Assembly (NCBI GenBank): GCA_026120035.1
Contig: JALRME010000001.1
Location: 633,909 to 697,908 of the forward strand
Length of the DNA: 64,000 nt
DNA from: Coleophoma eucalyptorum
Taxonomy: Eukaryota > Ascomycota > Leotiomycetes > Helotiales > Dermateaceae
Direction: 5' to 3'
The notes below the pieces were generated by a model. The model was not told the DNA's origin, did not search any database, and saw only the letters and a list, made by a program, of their open reading frames with translations. The position numbers and the translations under genes were made by a program. Positions 47,210-59,407 of the stretch are shown here, piece after piece (within the stretch, counting starts at the first letter, position 1; each line of letters begins with the position of its first letter).

Positions 47210-47534
47210 GTTCTAGGTTATTTTTGGGAAGGAAAACAACCTGCTGGGTCATAAGACATGTTGGGCTCTAGGATCGGACCCTTGGAATGCTACCCCGTAG
47301 GCTTGATTACTGTTTGCTTGCATTTCTTTGTAATTTTATGGATCTTGTCTTTTGGGTCACATGGTGCTGAGACGAGGCGTACTGTTCCAAGTCATATTTG
47401 CTTCTACTTGTAGACCAGGATTCATTTTCACAGAAATAGACCAATCATTGAAACTATAAGGTATCGTCCAGATTAAAACCATATATCACAGCCCATTGCA
47501 CGAGGTACATATCTACATCTAATCATGATAAAGA
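47210..47534. other. Convergent intergenic region, no gene seen
   Basis: It is 325 bp between the PXMP4-like stop and the end of the F-box-like gene. It should hold both 3' UTRs. Confidence 0.5.
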
Positions 47535-48407
47535 TCAACTGAAAACGATAAAATCCTCCTTAATCACGACCCCAAACTCACAAATTTCATCTTTAGAAGT
47601 ACACTCAACCCTCAGCCATATTCCACTCCTAGCACTCGTCGTCTCTCCTATCAGATACCCCATACCCTCCCTCAAAGCATCTCTTACACAGCTCCACCAA
47701 TTCTCCAGCTCTTCCAGGACTCCTTCCCATCTATCCTCTGCTTCTCCAATCTCTACATCTTTCTCCAAATACCTCGTCCCAGCCCAAGTACTATCCACAC
47801 AAACCGTGATCTCCTTTAGACATGGAAAAGTGGAGAGGAGATGAAACGCCCAATCTGGCTGGATACCATTTCCGCCACCATCCCCGGCCTCTCGTTGCAG
47901 GAAAGGGATCCGAACCCTACTCACCCCTCGCAGAAATTCGTTGTGAATTTCTCTGAACCTCTGTAGATCGCTGAGGGACGTAAAGGCGAGAGTGCTGTGC
48001 TTGTAGAAGAGCGAGGCTGGGATGAAATGGTGGACCTCGTGCAGGAGGGGGCCAGGCCGTTTGTCTTGGGGTTTGGGGCTTGGTTTGCTGTTCGTTCTGG
48101 ATTGAAGGAGAGAATGAGGGAAAAGGAGGGGTGGGAGTGAGGCGAGGTAGGCGATGTATATCAAGTGTTGGATCTCAAGGGGTAGGTTGTGGATCTGGAA
48201 GGTTGGTGAGAGCGTGATGGTGGATCTGGAACTACGTGGGTGTGATATTTGGTCTGCGTATAAGTCTTGTTTTTGGTGTAATTGCGGTATCGATATATCT
48301 GATTTGGTAATATTGTAGGTTGGAGATGTCTTTCGGTGGTCGTGGTCGCTTAGAAGGTGGTTTGAGTGTTGGAGCATCAATGCCATTTTGAAGTAGTAGA
48401 TTGCCAA
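47535..48407 (-). CDS. Hypothetical protein with F-box/2EXR-like motif
   Basis: A single exon of up to 290 aa; a second in-frame ATG at 48386 (MALMLQHSNH) may be the start. The N-terminus is polar and His-rich. Near residue 80 the motif FQIHNLPLEIQHLIYIAYL resembles the first helix of F-box or 2EXR proteins. A later part has SLSDLQRFREIHNEFL, FHLLSTFPCLKEITVCVD and EELENWWSCVRDAL, which resemble the surrounding helix-strand pattern of such proteins. The C-terminus ends in hydrophobic strands. No catalytic motif was seen. It is not an obvious copy of the tandem 2EXR pair. The coding call rests on length, composition and that motif. Confidence 0.6.
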   Translation of the reverse strand: MAIYYFKMALMLQHSNHLLSDHDHRKTSPTYNITKSDISIPQLHQKQDLYADQISHPRSSRSTITLSPTFQIHNLPLEIQHLIYIAYLASLPPLLFPHSLLQSRTNSKPSPKPQDKRPGPLLHEVHHFIPASLFYKHSTLAFTSLSDLQRFREIHNEFLRGVSRVRIPFLQREAGDGGGNGIQPDWAFHLLSTFPCLKEITVCVDSTWAGTRYLEKDVEIGEAEDRWEGVLEELENWWSCVRDALREGMGYLIGETTSARSGIWLRVECTSKDEICEFGVVIKEDFIVFS

Positions 48408-51400
48408 AGAAACGCAGGAAGTAGAAGCAAAGTCGGATGAGGTGCAGCAAAAATCAAGAATTTAACTGGACTATGAACTACTCTCTCATATAAAAGGGTC
48501 AGACGAACCCCAGTATTTGAGCAAGTTTGCGTCTGATCTTTCAACTGCGGGAGGGGATTGAGCATGTATCGAGAACTTGCCTTGACACCTTGAGCAATTT
48601 ACTTCTGCTTCAGATAGCAATCTTTTGAGGGGAATGCTCCTCTTATGTGATGTGGAAAAGGCGTCCATGTTGAGTAGACACCTTGATGGATCTGCTCTAC
48701 GACACGTGACATAGACGCTGACAAGGTGCCTTGCTTGCCTTGTCAATGATTGAGATGAGACTTGAATAGGTTAGAAGAGAAGAAGAGAGGTAATGGAAAG
48801 AAAAAGGTCTTAGAGAAGGGGCAAATACAACTAGAAGGCATAATTGGTGACCTCTAGTAGTTGAAGTATATATAACACCCGCCGAGGTAGTTAGACTAGC
48901 AAAGCCACTTAGGACATCCTCATCTTTGGCTTGTATTATGAGGACTGAGGATAAATAGGAAGCACCATAAACATCTTGATAAGCACAAATATGGAATGAG
49001 AAGAAGTGCAGCGTTGGTTTCCTGCATCCTTGCCTATTACACGAGAGAAAAATAAGCCATATTATATAATTAGAACCATTCCCCGACCTTGTCGAACCTT
49101 GGCCGGCCCATAATCATAACAGAGAAAGTAAGATTTTACTCTTAATAATCTAGTCATCGCGATCTCGGCAGTCGGTGGTTATATTTGGGAAGAAGAAAGT
49201 ATTCTTGAGCATTCCTCCTCGGCAAGGCTTGCTAGATTTCGAGCAGCCCGTATAATGTGGTGTATGCATCTCAAGACATGCAGCATGATTAAAAGAGACC
49301 CGAGCCTTTCGGCGTATGCATATGCTGTAAGTGATATCAAGATGGATGCATACTTGCCCTGTCTTTTTATGCCCTCACACCGAAGCAAGATGGTAAGCGC
49401 ACGTGACTATTGAAATGCTCACTGTGCACTGTGATCTTACAAAGTAGTAGCCGAGGTGAAACGGTCAAGATGGCGGGATGGTCCCTTTGCAGGAGAAATG
49501 GCGTAAAGCGGTAGCAAACCAGCCCTGTTTCGAAGACTCTTCCCAGTTCTCCCCAGATCTCATGACGGGCGGTTTTTTTTACCTGACGTCTTGGCTTCGT
49601 AAGACGAAGATCCAAATAAGACACATAGGGTTCCAGAAGCAACTCCAGAAACTAACGAATCCTTCGAAAGATGCAAAAGCGTCGAAGATCTCCCAGAACA
49701 GCGAGATATCCATCACGTGATGACACACTAAATGGTCTTCTGATCAGTTCCAGTGCATTTTAGAGTTCCTCTCCGCATTCCGGGTTCGAACGCCTTTTCT
49801 CCCCGATACGACCATGACTCGACTTGATGGGCCTGCGTGCTAATCGCTGCTCTTGTCCGTTTTGGTGTGAGGAAGGACGAATATTGGGAAGTAAAATTAT
49901 CCCTTTTACCCAGAAGTATACTTTTGCTTGCTCGCTCGCCGGCTCGCGTGGACGTGCTTCAGAATGGGATGTGAGGAACCTTGTTGAACGGTGGGGGCTA
50001 AGGAGGTTGGCTGCCTTCTTCCAGTCTGGTGATACTTGCTCAGACCAATTCGATAGAACTCAGCTTAGTGGCCACACACACATACGGATGCACATCAAGC
50101 TAGGTGTGGGTTGCAGAAAGTTATCGGACGTACGACAGTCACATCAATTGTGCGAGTATGGTATGATGTATATTATGAAGGGGAATTGGTGGCTGGTGGG
50201 ACTGCTTGATGTGTCTGATGCTCAATTTAGTCATCGAACCACTGAATAACCTGCCGATGCGCTGTACTCTGCTGTACGGTAGTCGGAGAAATCGGCTGAG
50301 CGCATGCTGCGGTTTGTGTCGTTTGGGTCGGCAATCACTGTCTCTCACAGGAGGCATGGTGGCCTAGGATGCGGCCACAACTGGGGGCCGCAAGACTTTT
50401 CTTCAGCGCTGAGTGAGACAGGTTCTGCTGCACGCCGCGGAAGCAGAGCAGCGGCAGACACGGTATACTACCATGGGCCATGACAGGATTGCAACACTGG
50501 TTATGTACGAGTATGCCAAAGTCCGGACGATGTGGAGGTCGGGGCTGTGGTGTTTTGTTGTCGGCAAACATCATTGGGCCTGTGTAAGCGGTGAGTTCCT
50601 GCAGTCAGGGTCGGTCTGCAGGAGATGGTGGGATGGCTGTCTTGCTGTCTTTATTTTTTTTTAAATTCTACCAGAGATTCGCCAAACAGAAGCATATGCA
50701 CTCACTTAGCACTGCTGATATCGGGTCCAGTCTGGGATTGTTGCCCGGCAATGTTGTTGTGGTTGTTGTTTTGCCTGGGTATTTGCCACCATTATTGGAA
50801 AGACAGCACAGCCAATGCATAACAGCGCATCTTACTACGAGACTCGTCTGCGCACTTCCTTGTTTGTTTATGTTGCTGGTGGTTGGTAGAAGCTGCGGGT
50901 GCAGAGAGACGTCTTGCAACCTCACCTCGAGGAGGTGGGCCGGAGGTAGGCGAAGACTCCGAGGAACTTCAGGCTAGATGGGACCTCGAGATCTATCAGC
51001 TTTTGCAGTCACTTCTGCAGCATTGCCCGCTGCACCTCGCACGACATGGCACAACAACTGACCCAGCCAAGCAAAGTGCGATGGGTCGACACTTGCAGAA
51101 CGGGCAAGTCGTGGTCTTCAATTACTACCGTGGATTGTAACAGTAACAAGCAACACAGCACATGTGAAACAAGATCGGAGAACTACAAATGCTTCGGAAA
51201 GGCAAGCGAGTGGAAAGCAGACGAGCGAGAGAGCGCGCACCTAAGAACGCAGAGTGATTCATCCTGCAGGGGTAATATTACAGCCCAGAAGTATATGACG
51301 ATTGTGACGTGGAACGGGAAACGAGCAACTTGCATGCAGCGTGGGCGGTAGGCAAGGGATCTTCGCTGCTCGTTTTTCGCTTCACATGGTCAATGCAGAT

Positions 51401-51489
51401 GACACGACCGTAACAACATGGGCAATAGAACATAACCGGACAACGAGAAAAGAAAAGAAGAAGCAGAAAAGTAAGGCCCTGCTTGCCGA

Positions 51490-51563
51490 GTTGAGTTGAG
51501 TTGAGTTGAGTTCAATTGAGTTGGGTTGAGCTGGGCTTGGGGTTGAGCCTGGTTGAGTTGAGT
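51490..51563. repeat. GAGTT pentanucleotide repeat tract
   Basis: An imperfect array of GAGTT/GGGTT units. It is pure for about 6 copies from 51488 to 51520 and degenerates to 51563. On the minus strand it translates as Asn-Ser-Thr-Gln repeats, which explains a false open frame there. Confidence 0.75.
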
Positions 51564-52493
51564 TTGCGTAGGGATGTAGGCGTTGAACGGGAAAAGATAA
51601 GGTCGGAAAGTCTGTTGTGATCTGGTAGCCAAGCTGCTAAAAAAGTAGTAGTAGAGAACTGAGGCACGCTTTCTGCTTATTGCAATGATAAGGAAGGGGA
51701 CGAGGAACCCAGAAGTTGGCGACAAGACAAGGAGACAAGAGGGACGGCCATGGGACTCAATAAGAGACCAGAAGCCCACACACCACACACCACACTCCAG
51801 ACACCCGACGACCGACAACTGACAACAGACACCCGTCAGCCGTCAAGCCATCTAAAAGTAGCATCTTCACAATTAGAGAAGGAAGGAGTCGATCCATCAA
51901 GCACGGAAGAGAGGGTAGAAAGGATCGTTGTGTTTGCTTGGCTACCATGGCCCCGTCACGCAGTGTGATTGGGTAGCTGTGCCTTGCCCCCGCACTTATA
52001 CCTGAACCCTCGTCTGTCAAGTAAAGTCAAGTAGATGGAGCGAGAAGGGAAAGGCGCCGGCCGTGCAAGGGAAGGGAAGTGGGAGGGAGCCAAAGTGCGA
52101 AGGGTGCAGGCTCAAGTGGCACCCGAATGCTTGACTGACTAACTGGCGGATCTGGGAAACAGCGAAACGAGCAGAGCGACCGAAGGAAGTCTACGCGAGT
52201 TGGCTCACTTTACTCTCTAGTTGGAAATAACTTTTGGCTGCCAACCCTTTCCTTTCCTCTTGTCTTGTCTTGTCCAACAGCCATCTTCGACAAATCCGAG
52301 TCCATTGCTGGCCACTTTCGACTCCTCGCCGCGACATTTCTCCTATTATCCTCATCTGCCGCTCCACCGAAACTCGAGACGCTTTCTCCTTTGCTGGAGC
52401 GAGCTGTCTGTCTTTCAACCCCGACAAGACCCTCAAACGCTCCCCCAAGAGCTACCCACCCACCCGCAAACAGAGACATCAACATCAATTCCC

Positions 52494-52523
52494 ATGATGT
52501 CTCTGTTCTGTGCTCGGTTCTAG
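52494..52523 (+). promoter_or_regulatory. Short upstream ORF in RIM15 leader (9 codons)
   Basis: ATG ATG followed by seven codons and TAG, 182 bp upstream of the RIM15 start codon. Whether it is in the mature leader depends on transcript start and splicing, which cannot be seen here. Confidence 0.35.
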
Positions 52524-52612
52524 CTGGCTCCTTGCTCGACGTCCGATCTGGACTACACGATACGAATTCAAATCGCGACATCATACCACGACCGACGACG
52601 CGTGTGCCATTC

Positions 52613-52708
52613 ATGGTCTGCCTGACCAGCCCATTCCTCGAACTACCGAGCCTGGAGTGGATTGCCGATGTTGGCGCTGGAGTTGATACGAAGCAAAAAG
52701 CACAATGA
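52613..52708 (+). promoter_or_regulatory. Upstream ORF overlapping the RIM15 start by ATGA
   Basis: An ATG-initiated frame of 31 codons whose TGA stop (52706-52708) overlaps the RIM15 ATG (52705-52707). Such a layout could lower or couple translation of the main frame. This is inference; it needs to be in the mature leader. Confidence 0.4.
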
Positions 52709-55700
52709 CGGAAGCTGGAAACATGCTGGCGCCGCCAGTGGTCACCTCGTTGCGCGCCCAAGCCACCACTCCCATGGAGCGATCCCTCAGCGCAGATATC
52801 CGCGAGGAGAGGGAGGATCTGAGAGAGGCAGCCGAGCAGACACTTAATGTAATTTTGGATCTCGGTTTGGATGGAAGAATTCGATGGGTCAGTCCGTCCT
52901 GGCAAGATGTTATCGGCACGACTCCCAAGGAGGTACAAGGCAAGCCGATTGAGGATATTGTGCTTGGAGAAAATAAGAGTGTCTTCTCTGACATCGTGGA
53001 ATCCATGAAGAAGGACGACTCTCGTAGTCAACTTGCGAGGTTCACTGTTCAGTTGGGACCTGCCTCAAAGCTGGCTCCTAAATTCGATGATCATCCCATT
53101 TCACCAAAGTTCGAAGATGCCGAAGCACAGGCTGGACCGGCCACGATTGAATTGGAGGGCCAAGGAATCATGGTTTACGATCGATCCTCTGGTGGAGAAA
53201 GCCATGTTTGTATCCCTCTTCACGTGGTTATTTCTTATCATGCTAACCTAACTAGACAATGTGGATGATCCGCCCCTGGATTGCACCACGCGAGATCCAA
53301 ATCGACCTCCCAGCATTGATTGTTGAGGCATTGGGATCTGGAGCGGAAATACTTGCCAGTTATCTTACCACTTTGGCAGAGTCTGGTGCAAATGACCCTG
53401 AAAATCATGCCCCTCCTTTACCTGTCCTTTGCCGAATATGCGAGCGTCAAATCCCACCCTGGTGGTTCGAAAAGCACACGGAATTGTGTTTGCAAGAGCA
53501 CAAGGCTGAGATGGAGGTCCAAATGTCCCAGGAAAGTCTCACAGAGCATCGTCATGCAATCGTCAAAGTGCTGGATGCTCTCGAGGCCCGCAAGAGTCGA
53601 CCAAATTCTGCTGATCCAGCTGGCACAATACCACCTCAAGCTGAGTACAAAGGGATGCTAATTGGACCAAGCTCAACCTCATCTTCCTCTTCTGGTACTG
53701 CATCTCCCAGCGCAGGTGGAAGATCCTCTAGAGATGCTTCATCTTCTGGCTTCGGTCATTCACGGGCACGCTCATTTGCCATTCGTAGACCTCAGGCCAG
53801 GATCATTGAACTGCTACTTGACCTATGTGATACCGCTATAGAGATCAGCACTCCTGCAATCAAGGAAGCACCAGCACACGCGCCTGGCGAGTTTCGCACA
53901 CAATCACCTCAATCCGAATCAAGAATCTCTCAAGTTATGCAGTGGCAATCACCGAGCATCAATACACTTGACCAGGAGCAAGGCCTTGCCTTGCTTTGTG
54001 CAGATAGCGAGAAAGTTGCCAAAGCCAAGGTTGAAGCTGTGTTACGCCACCGCCGCATCATCGAATATTCCGAACGTATTCGTATGGAGTTCTCAGTCAT
54101 TGTTCAAGATTGTATTGATGAGGCTTTGAGAAAAGCAGCCAGAATTGCCGCTGGTCATCTAAGTGATTCTGCCAGTGAGGAAGAACACACTCCGGCGGTC
54201 GATGATGGATTCTTCACTGGCTCTTTTGATGGTCCGTCCTCACTTGCAACCGCTCTTCGTGAGGCCGAGTTGGGACGTCAACCACGACGGTCGTCCTCTG
54301 CCGCCGTCTCTACTAGGTCAAGCAGTCCTAAGGAGTGCCCGACACCAAGGTCACATATTGGTTCGCTAAGTATACTTGGACAATCCCGAGACATGGATTC
54401 CAGACGTGGCTCTCTATACTTTGAGAGTGATGCTGGAGATAGCGATGGTAGTGTACGATCATCATCTGTTATATCAAGACCTACAAGAACCGAGTCTCCC
54501 GTTTCCGAATTTGGCGATCTTCGTCGTGCAGCCAGTTCACGTCAACGGAATCGGAGAAGCATGGTTCTCCCTGGTGCCATCTCTCCTCGTAGACAGGAAT
54601 CACCAGTACGCCTGCCACAGCCATCCTCGCCGCTCCGAATTACCAAGCCGCGACAACTGCCTCTTGCATACGAAGTCCTCACTTCTCCGACGGCATCGCC
54701 ATTACTGCCCGGTACTGAGTTTAGCTCTCCTGCCATTATCCCCAACCATCATCGACGTAAGTCTTCTGCTGCTGGATCTAACCCTGGCCCGCCACCTTCT
54801 CCGAGAATGAGTTCCGTTAGTGCACCTCAAGCTCGAGCTGTACCGCCTTCCATCAAGGACTTTGAAATCGTCAAACCAATTAGCAAAGGCGCCTTCGGAA
54901 GTGTTTATCTTTCTAAGAAAAAATCCACTGGTGATTATTACGCAATCAAGGTTCTCAAGAAAGCCGACATGGTATCCAAAAACCAAGTTACCAATGTCAA
55001 GGCAGAAAGGGCCATTATGATGTGGCAAGGTGAGAGTGACTTTGTTGCAAAGCTTTATTGGACATTTTCCAGCAAGGATTACCTATACCTGGTGATGGAG
55101 TATCTCAACGGTGGTGATTGCGCATCCTTAATCAAAGTCCTGGGTGGTCTTCCTGAAGATTGGGCAAAGAAGTATCTTGGCGAGGTCATTCTCGGGGTTG
55201 AGCATCTGCACAACAAGGGTATCATTCACCGTGACCTGAAGCCAGACAACCTTCTTATCGACCAAAAGGGACACCTGAAATTAACTGATTTTGGTCTCTC
55301 TCGCATGGGTTTGATTGGACGCCAAAAGAGAGTTCTTAACAGCAACGCCAATGAATCAGCTCCGGATCTTCTGAAACAAGGTCCATTTGTGCGATCAGCA
55401 TCCGTCACATCCTCTCGATCAACTTCCTTTGATTATCATGGCGGTCATCACTCACCAGGGTCTACCCCTCAGATGACACCAGATCTCAGTGGCAGTCTCG
55501 GCACACCTTCGTATTTCAACTTGAGTCGTGAAAACACTGTCAATAAGTCCGAATCATCCAGGCGACAGTCTGGTAGAAGTGACAGCGGTGGTAGCGAAGC
55601 TCTGAATTCGATGTTTAGCAGCTTCTCGTTGAACGATTCTCAGACACAACATTCTCTAAACTATCGACGCACCCCGATCGAAGAAATGAGCGAGAATGAT

Positions 55701-58493
55701 AGTGCTGAATCTCCTGATTTACTCCCTCTTCAACACGTTGCAAGCCATATCGGTGTGGATCAAAGAAGCACTCCTCCCCAAACTAGCATGATGCCTCCGC
55801 CCATGGCTTTGTTTGATCCTGATGACTCCAACAGACGCTTCGTAGGAACTCCAGATTACCTAGCACCCGAGACTGTTAATGGCATAGGTCAAGATGAGTT
55901 GAGTGATTGGTGGTCTGTTGGTTGTATTCTCTTCGAGTTTCTTTATGGATATCCTCCTTTTCATGACGAAACTCCTGACAAGGTTTTTGAGAATATTTTA
56001 GCCAGACGGATTTCATGGCCAGACGAGAGTGAGGATGAAGTATCACCTGAAGCAAAGGACTTGATGAACAAATTACTTTGCATGGAGCCTAAACAGCGCC
56101 TTGGTGCTAACAACGAGGACAAGTTCTCATGCGGCGGCGCAGAAATTCGAGCCCACCCTTGGTTCGAAGGCATTGATTGGGATAAGCTGCTCGAAGATGA
56201 GGCCCAGTTCATTCCAAATCCAGAAAATCCCGAAGACACAGAATATTTCGATTCTCGTGGTGCGACCCTGCAGTCATTTGCCGAGGAAATGGAAGATCAG
56301 TTGTCACCTACTGGCAATACTCCAGGCGCAGATTATCCGGAACGGCCTCACGATGCTTTGTCTCGAGTGAGGACACAAGTCAATTCTGCAGGATTCAAAA
56401 GGGGTCTTATGCCTCTCCACATTCCTCCTCATGTTCGTGATATGAAGATTCGCAGACTGAGTGAGCCTGTGGTCGCCGATGACTTTGGCAACTTTGCATT
56501 CAAGAATTTACCCGTCTTAGAGAAGGCCAACAAGGATGTCATTCAGAAGCTTCGGGCTGAGGCCATGGCTGCACAAAGCAAACCTGCTATTCTGAGCCCC
56601 AACGCTAGCGGGCCTAGCAGCGCGTCTTCGCCTCAACCGACGCTTGAGGGAAGTCCAGTTCTTTCTATGCCAATCCAGAGGACGTTGTCAAATGCAAAGG
56701 CTAGTAACCGGCCTTCGTCGCCTTCTAGTTTGAGTCAAAGCAACTCTTCACCGAGCAGACAATCTCAGCCATCATCCCCCCTCCTCGTATCTTTTGTAGC
56801 TGGTCAGAATGGAGAAGGTCGCCGAAAGACATCTAGCAATTCATCAAGTCTTTCTCACCAGTCTAGCAGTTCGCTGGCCCCAGGTAGTTTCTTTGAGATC
56901 CCCCGTGCGCCGCCAGGCCTTCAGAAGTCGGTAACCTCAGCTTCTGCCGCTGCATCACCTATCAAAACTCGAGGTAATGCGCCTCCACCATTAGCTCTCT
57001 CGCCGCAAAAGTTATCCACTCCAAGACAAACCAGTGGCTCATCCAGATCGCGCTCACACACTGTTGGGTCACAAGAGGGCAGCCCCTTGACAGCAGACCT
57101 ATTCTCTCATCATAAGAGACGGAGCCAGGTTTTTGATATGTCTCCGTCATCATCTGACAACGAAGGCGATAAAGCGAATGCACTTCTGCGCGTCCAGAGA
57201 CGGCGTCAAAGTTCGCGTCGAATGTCAGCAATCACTTTGGCTGATGGTCCTCTATTCCGCCCCTTGGATGTTCTAATTTGTGAAGATCATCCGGTGTCGA
57301 GGATGGTCATGGAGAAACTGCTAGAGAAGTTGCGTTGTCGTACTATTACTGTACCTAACGGTGCAGAAGCTATGCGCTATGCCATGAGTGAAATCAAGTT
57401 CGACATCATCATGATGGAATTCAAGTTGCCACAAATTAATGGGGCCGATGTTGCTCGCATGATACGAGATACCAAGAATGCCAATTCTCAAACTCCTATT
57501 GTTGCCATCACTGGGTACTTGAAGGAACTTCAAGCACCGCATCACTTTGATGCTCTCATTGAGAAGCCGCCGACAACTTCAAAGTTGACGGAGGTTATGT
57601 GCCGGTTATGTCAATGGAAAGCACCAGTTCCTGGACAAACCTCAATCCTCTCAATGTATCCTCAACCATCAGGACTTCGACAAGAAAGCCTTAGGCTTGA
57701 AGATAGTCCAACATCAAATTCGTCTGGCTATGCACAAATGCCTAGTGGTAGCTTCAGAGATTCAAGTCGTGAGGATTCAATCAGCTCTAGCTTGTTTGGG
57801 GATACAGACTCCATGATGAACGAGGATATTCCAGTTGTGATTCGAGAAAGGAAGGCTACGGGTGATTGGGACGAGACCGGGCTTGGAATCAGCAATGAAG
57901 AGGCCATGATAGACACTGAAGCCCTTCCCAAACTCCCACCTCACCTCTCGCACCAGCAGTCCGCTCCTGGTATGATGGAGCAAGCACATAAGGCCCTGGT
58001 GCGTAAAAGTTCATCAGAGAAGATCAAAGCAAAGCGAGAGTCAATTGAGAAGCATCGACACGAATGCGGGGAATCCGGAGATGACGAGGATGAGGAGCTG
58101 GGCGACGCTTGCGTACGGGACAAGGCTCATAGCCCACGTGGGATTAATAAGTCGGCTCACCGTGGCTCCAAACTCGGTACAGAGATGATGAGGACAAACA
58201 GTCGTGGCAGCATTGTTTCTGGATCAGATCATACGATTGCCGACCCAGTTGAACCGCCACCTACCGTTACCGAAGAAGCTCCTGCGACTGAAACTACGAG
58301 ACATAACTTGACACCACCTGAATTATTCACGCCAGTGGACGAAGATTTGGACATGGATGAAACGCCACGTCCTCGCTCAAACTATTTCGATCCCGATGAT
58401 GAAGAGCCTACACCTCGAGCTCCATCAGCAGCTTCTGGCACTGCACCAGACTATGTCAGTCTAATCAATAGAGAGCGGGAGGCCAATTCTTAA
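52705..58493 (+). CDS. RIM15: Rim15-type AGC serine/threonine kinase with PAS-like, zinc-finger and receiver domains
   Basis: Exons 52705-53205 and 53256-58493 give 1912 aa. The N-terminus has a PAS-like region (LDLGLDGRIRWVSPSWQDVIG, about 52-72). A C2H2/C2HC-type finger follows (Cys226, Cys229, His241, Cys245 in CRICERQIPPWWFEKH and on). The kinase domain starts near 703 (PISKGAFGSVYLSKK), with AIKVLKK, HRDLKPDN near 825 and DFGLS near 846. It continues after a roughly 180-residue insert at GTPDYLAPETV near 1033. Such a split is the mark of Rim15/Greatwall kinases. A receiver domain lies at about 1505-1620 (DVLICEDHPVSRMVMEKL ... IVAITGYLKEL ... LIEKPPT). There the phospho-acceptor Asp is replaced by Glu1555 (IIMMEFKLP). 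Rim15 drives quiescence and stress responses through endosulfine and PP2A; here that is by homology. Confidence 0.93.
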
Positions 58494-59407
58494 AAGCAAC
58501 ATTCGATATCTTATTCATTCAATGTTACACTATAAGCAGCCTTGAAAGGCTCGAACATCAATTTCCTTAGTTTTTTCCTTTTTTTTCCCCAAGCGAGGCG
58601 TTGTCGGCATATTATCCGGACAAAACTCCACCGGATGGTCAGAACAAGGCGCCTTGGACGGTTTCGTGCAGCATTTACAACCACTTCACTCCTTTGCTCC
58701 AGTCAGGACACAACCAAAAACATTCCTCCAATTCTATTATTACGAGGGTTGAATCCCGCTTCTTTGAATGCAGTCCTTTTTCCCATTTGTACATGATAGG
58801 AAGTTTCTATGGTTTAGGACTTCTTACATTTTCGTTTCTGCTTTGCCGTTTTGATATTTGTACAGAGGATATGTCCCAAGCGCTGGGTTGTCTTTCTTTC
58901 CTTTTTTCGTTTCTTTCTTTCCTTCTATGCGTCTTTTGCTGAGGCAGCGTTGCTTGACGAGTACAATACTTGGGTGATGGAGGATCAAGCCATGTATATT
59001 TGGCAGGTGGAGGGCATCGTGGAAGGTGTGGCATGTGAATTGTATGCGAAAGTGCAGCAATATAAAACATAAAATTGGCTCACTCTGTCATGTGAAAAAT
59101 CCGTAGTGTTTGTGCTCACTCTGGGGGTGATAGTGGGGGAAGTGCACCAATCTCTCCCACTTTTGGCGTCGGCACAGCCGTCTTGTATTTCGACGGCCGT
59201 GTTCGCCGTCGCCGCCCAGAATCATTCCCCACGCCAATCCTCAATGCTCGTGCTATATATATATACCAGATCAACTGACGCCGAAGATAAACTATATAAC
59301 CCAGCTTTCTCATTCTCATTCTACTTTTGATCACCTACATATATACCCCTTAACTTATTTCCACCACATAGCCCATCTATATATCACTGCGCCATATATA
59401 CCCAACC
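58494..59407. other. Intergenic, 0.9 kb, no gene seen
   Basis: It holds the RIM15 3' UTR and the promoter of the DUF1479 gene. Small frames on both strands lack features. A short TA repeat lies at 59254-59263, and T-rich tracts are frequent. Confidence 0.5.

Larger units (their letters stand above)
48408..52704. other. 4.3 kb region without a recognised gene; RIM15 leader at its end
   Basis: It separates two divergent genes. Many open frames exist on both strands (for example 49824-50249, 50591-50977, 51046-51351, 51390-51818, 52210-53031) but their translations are low in complexity or lack features, and none can be joined into a domain-bearing model. The part from about 51,900 on is pyrimidine-rich and probably belongs to a long 5' leader of RIM15. 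Unrecognised non-coding RNA could be present. No transposon relic was recognised. Confidence 0.5.

Noticed and set aside
51390..51818. 142-codon frame on the minus strand
   Set aside because: A large part is the translation of the GAGTT repeat tract; the remainder has no features.
52210..53031. 273-codon frame on the minus strand opposite the RIM15 start
   Set aside because: It overlaps the first RIM15 exon, which has a clear PAS-like reading, and has no domain itself.
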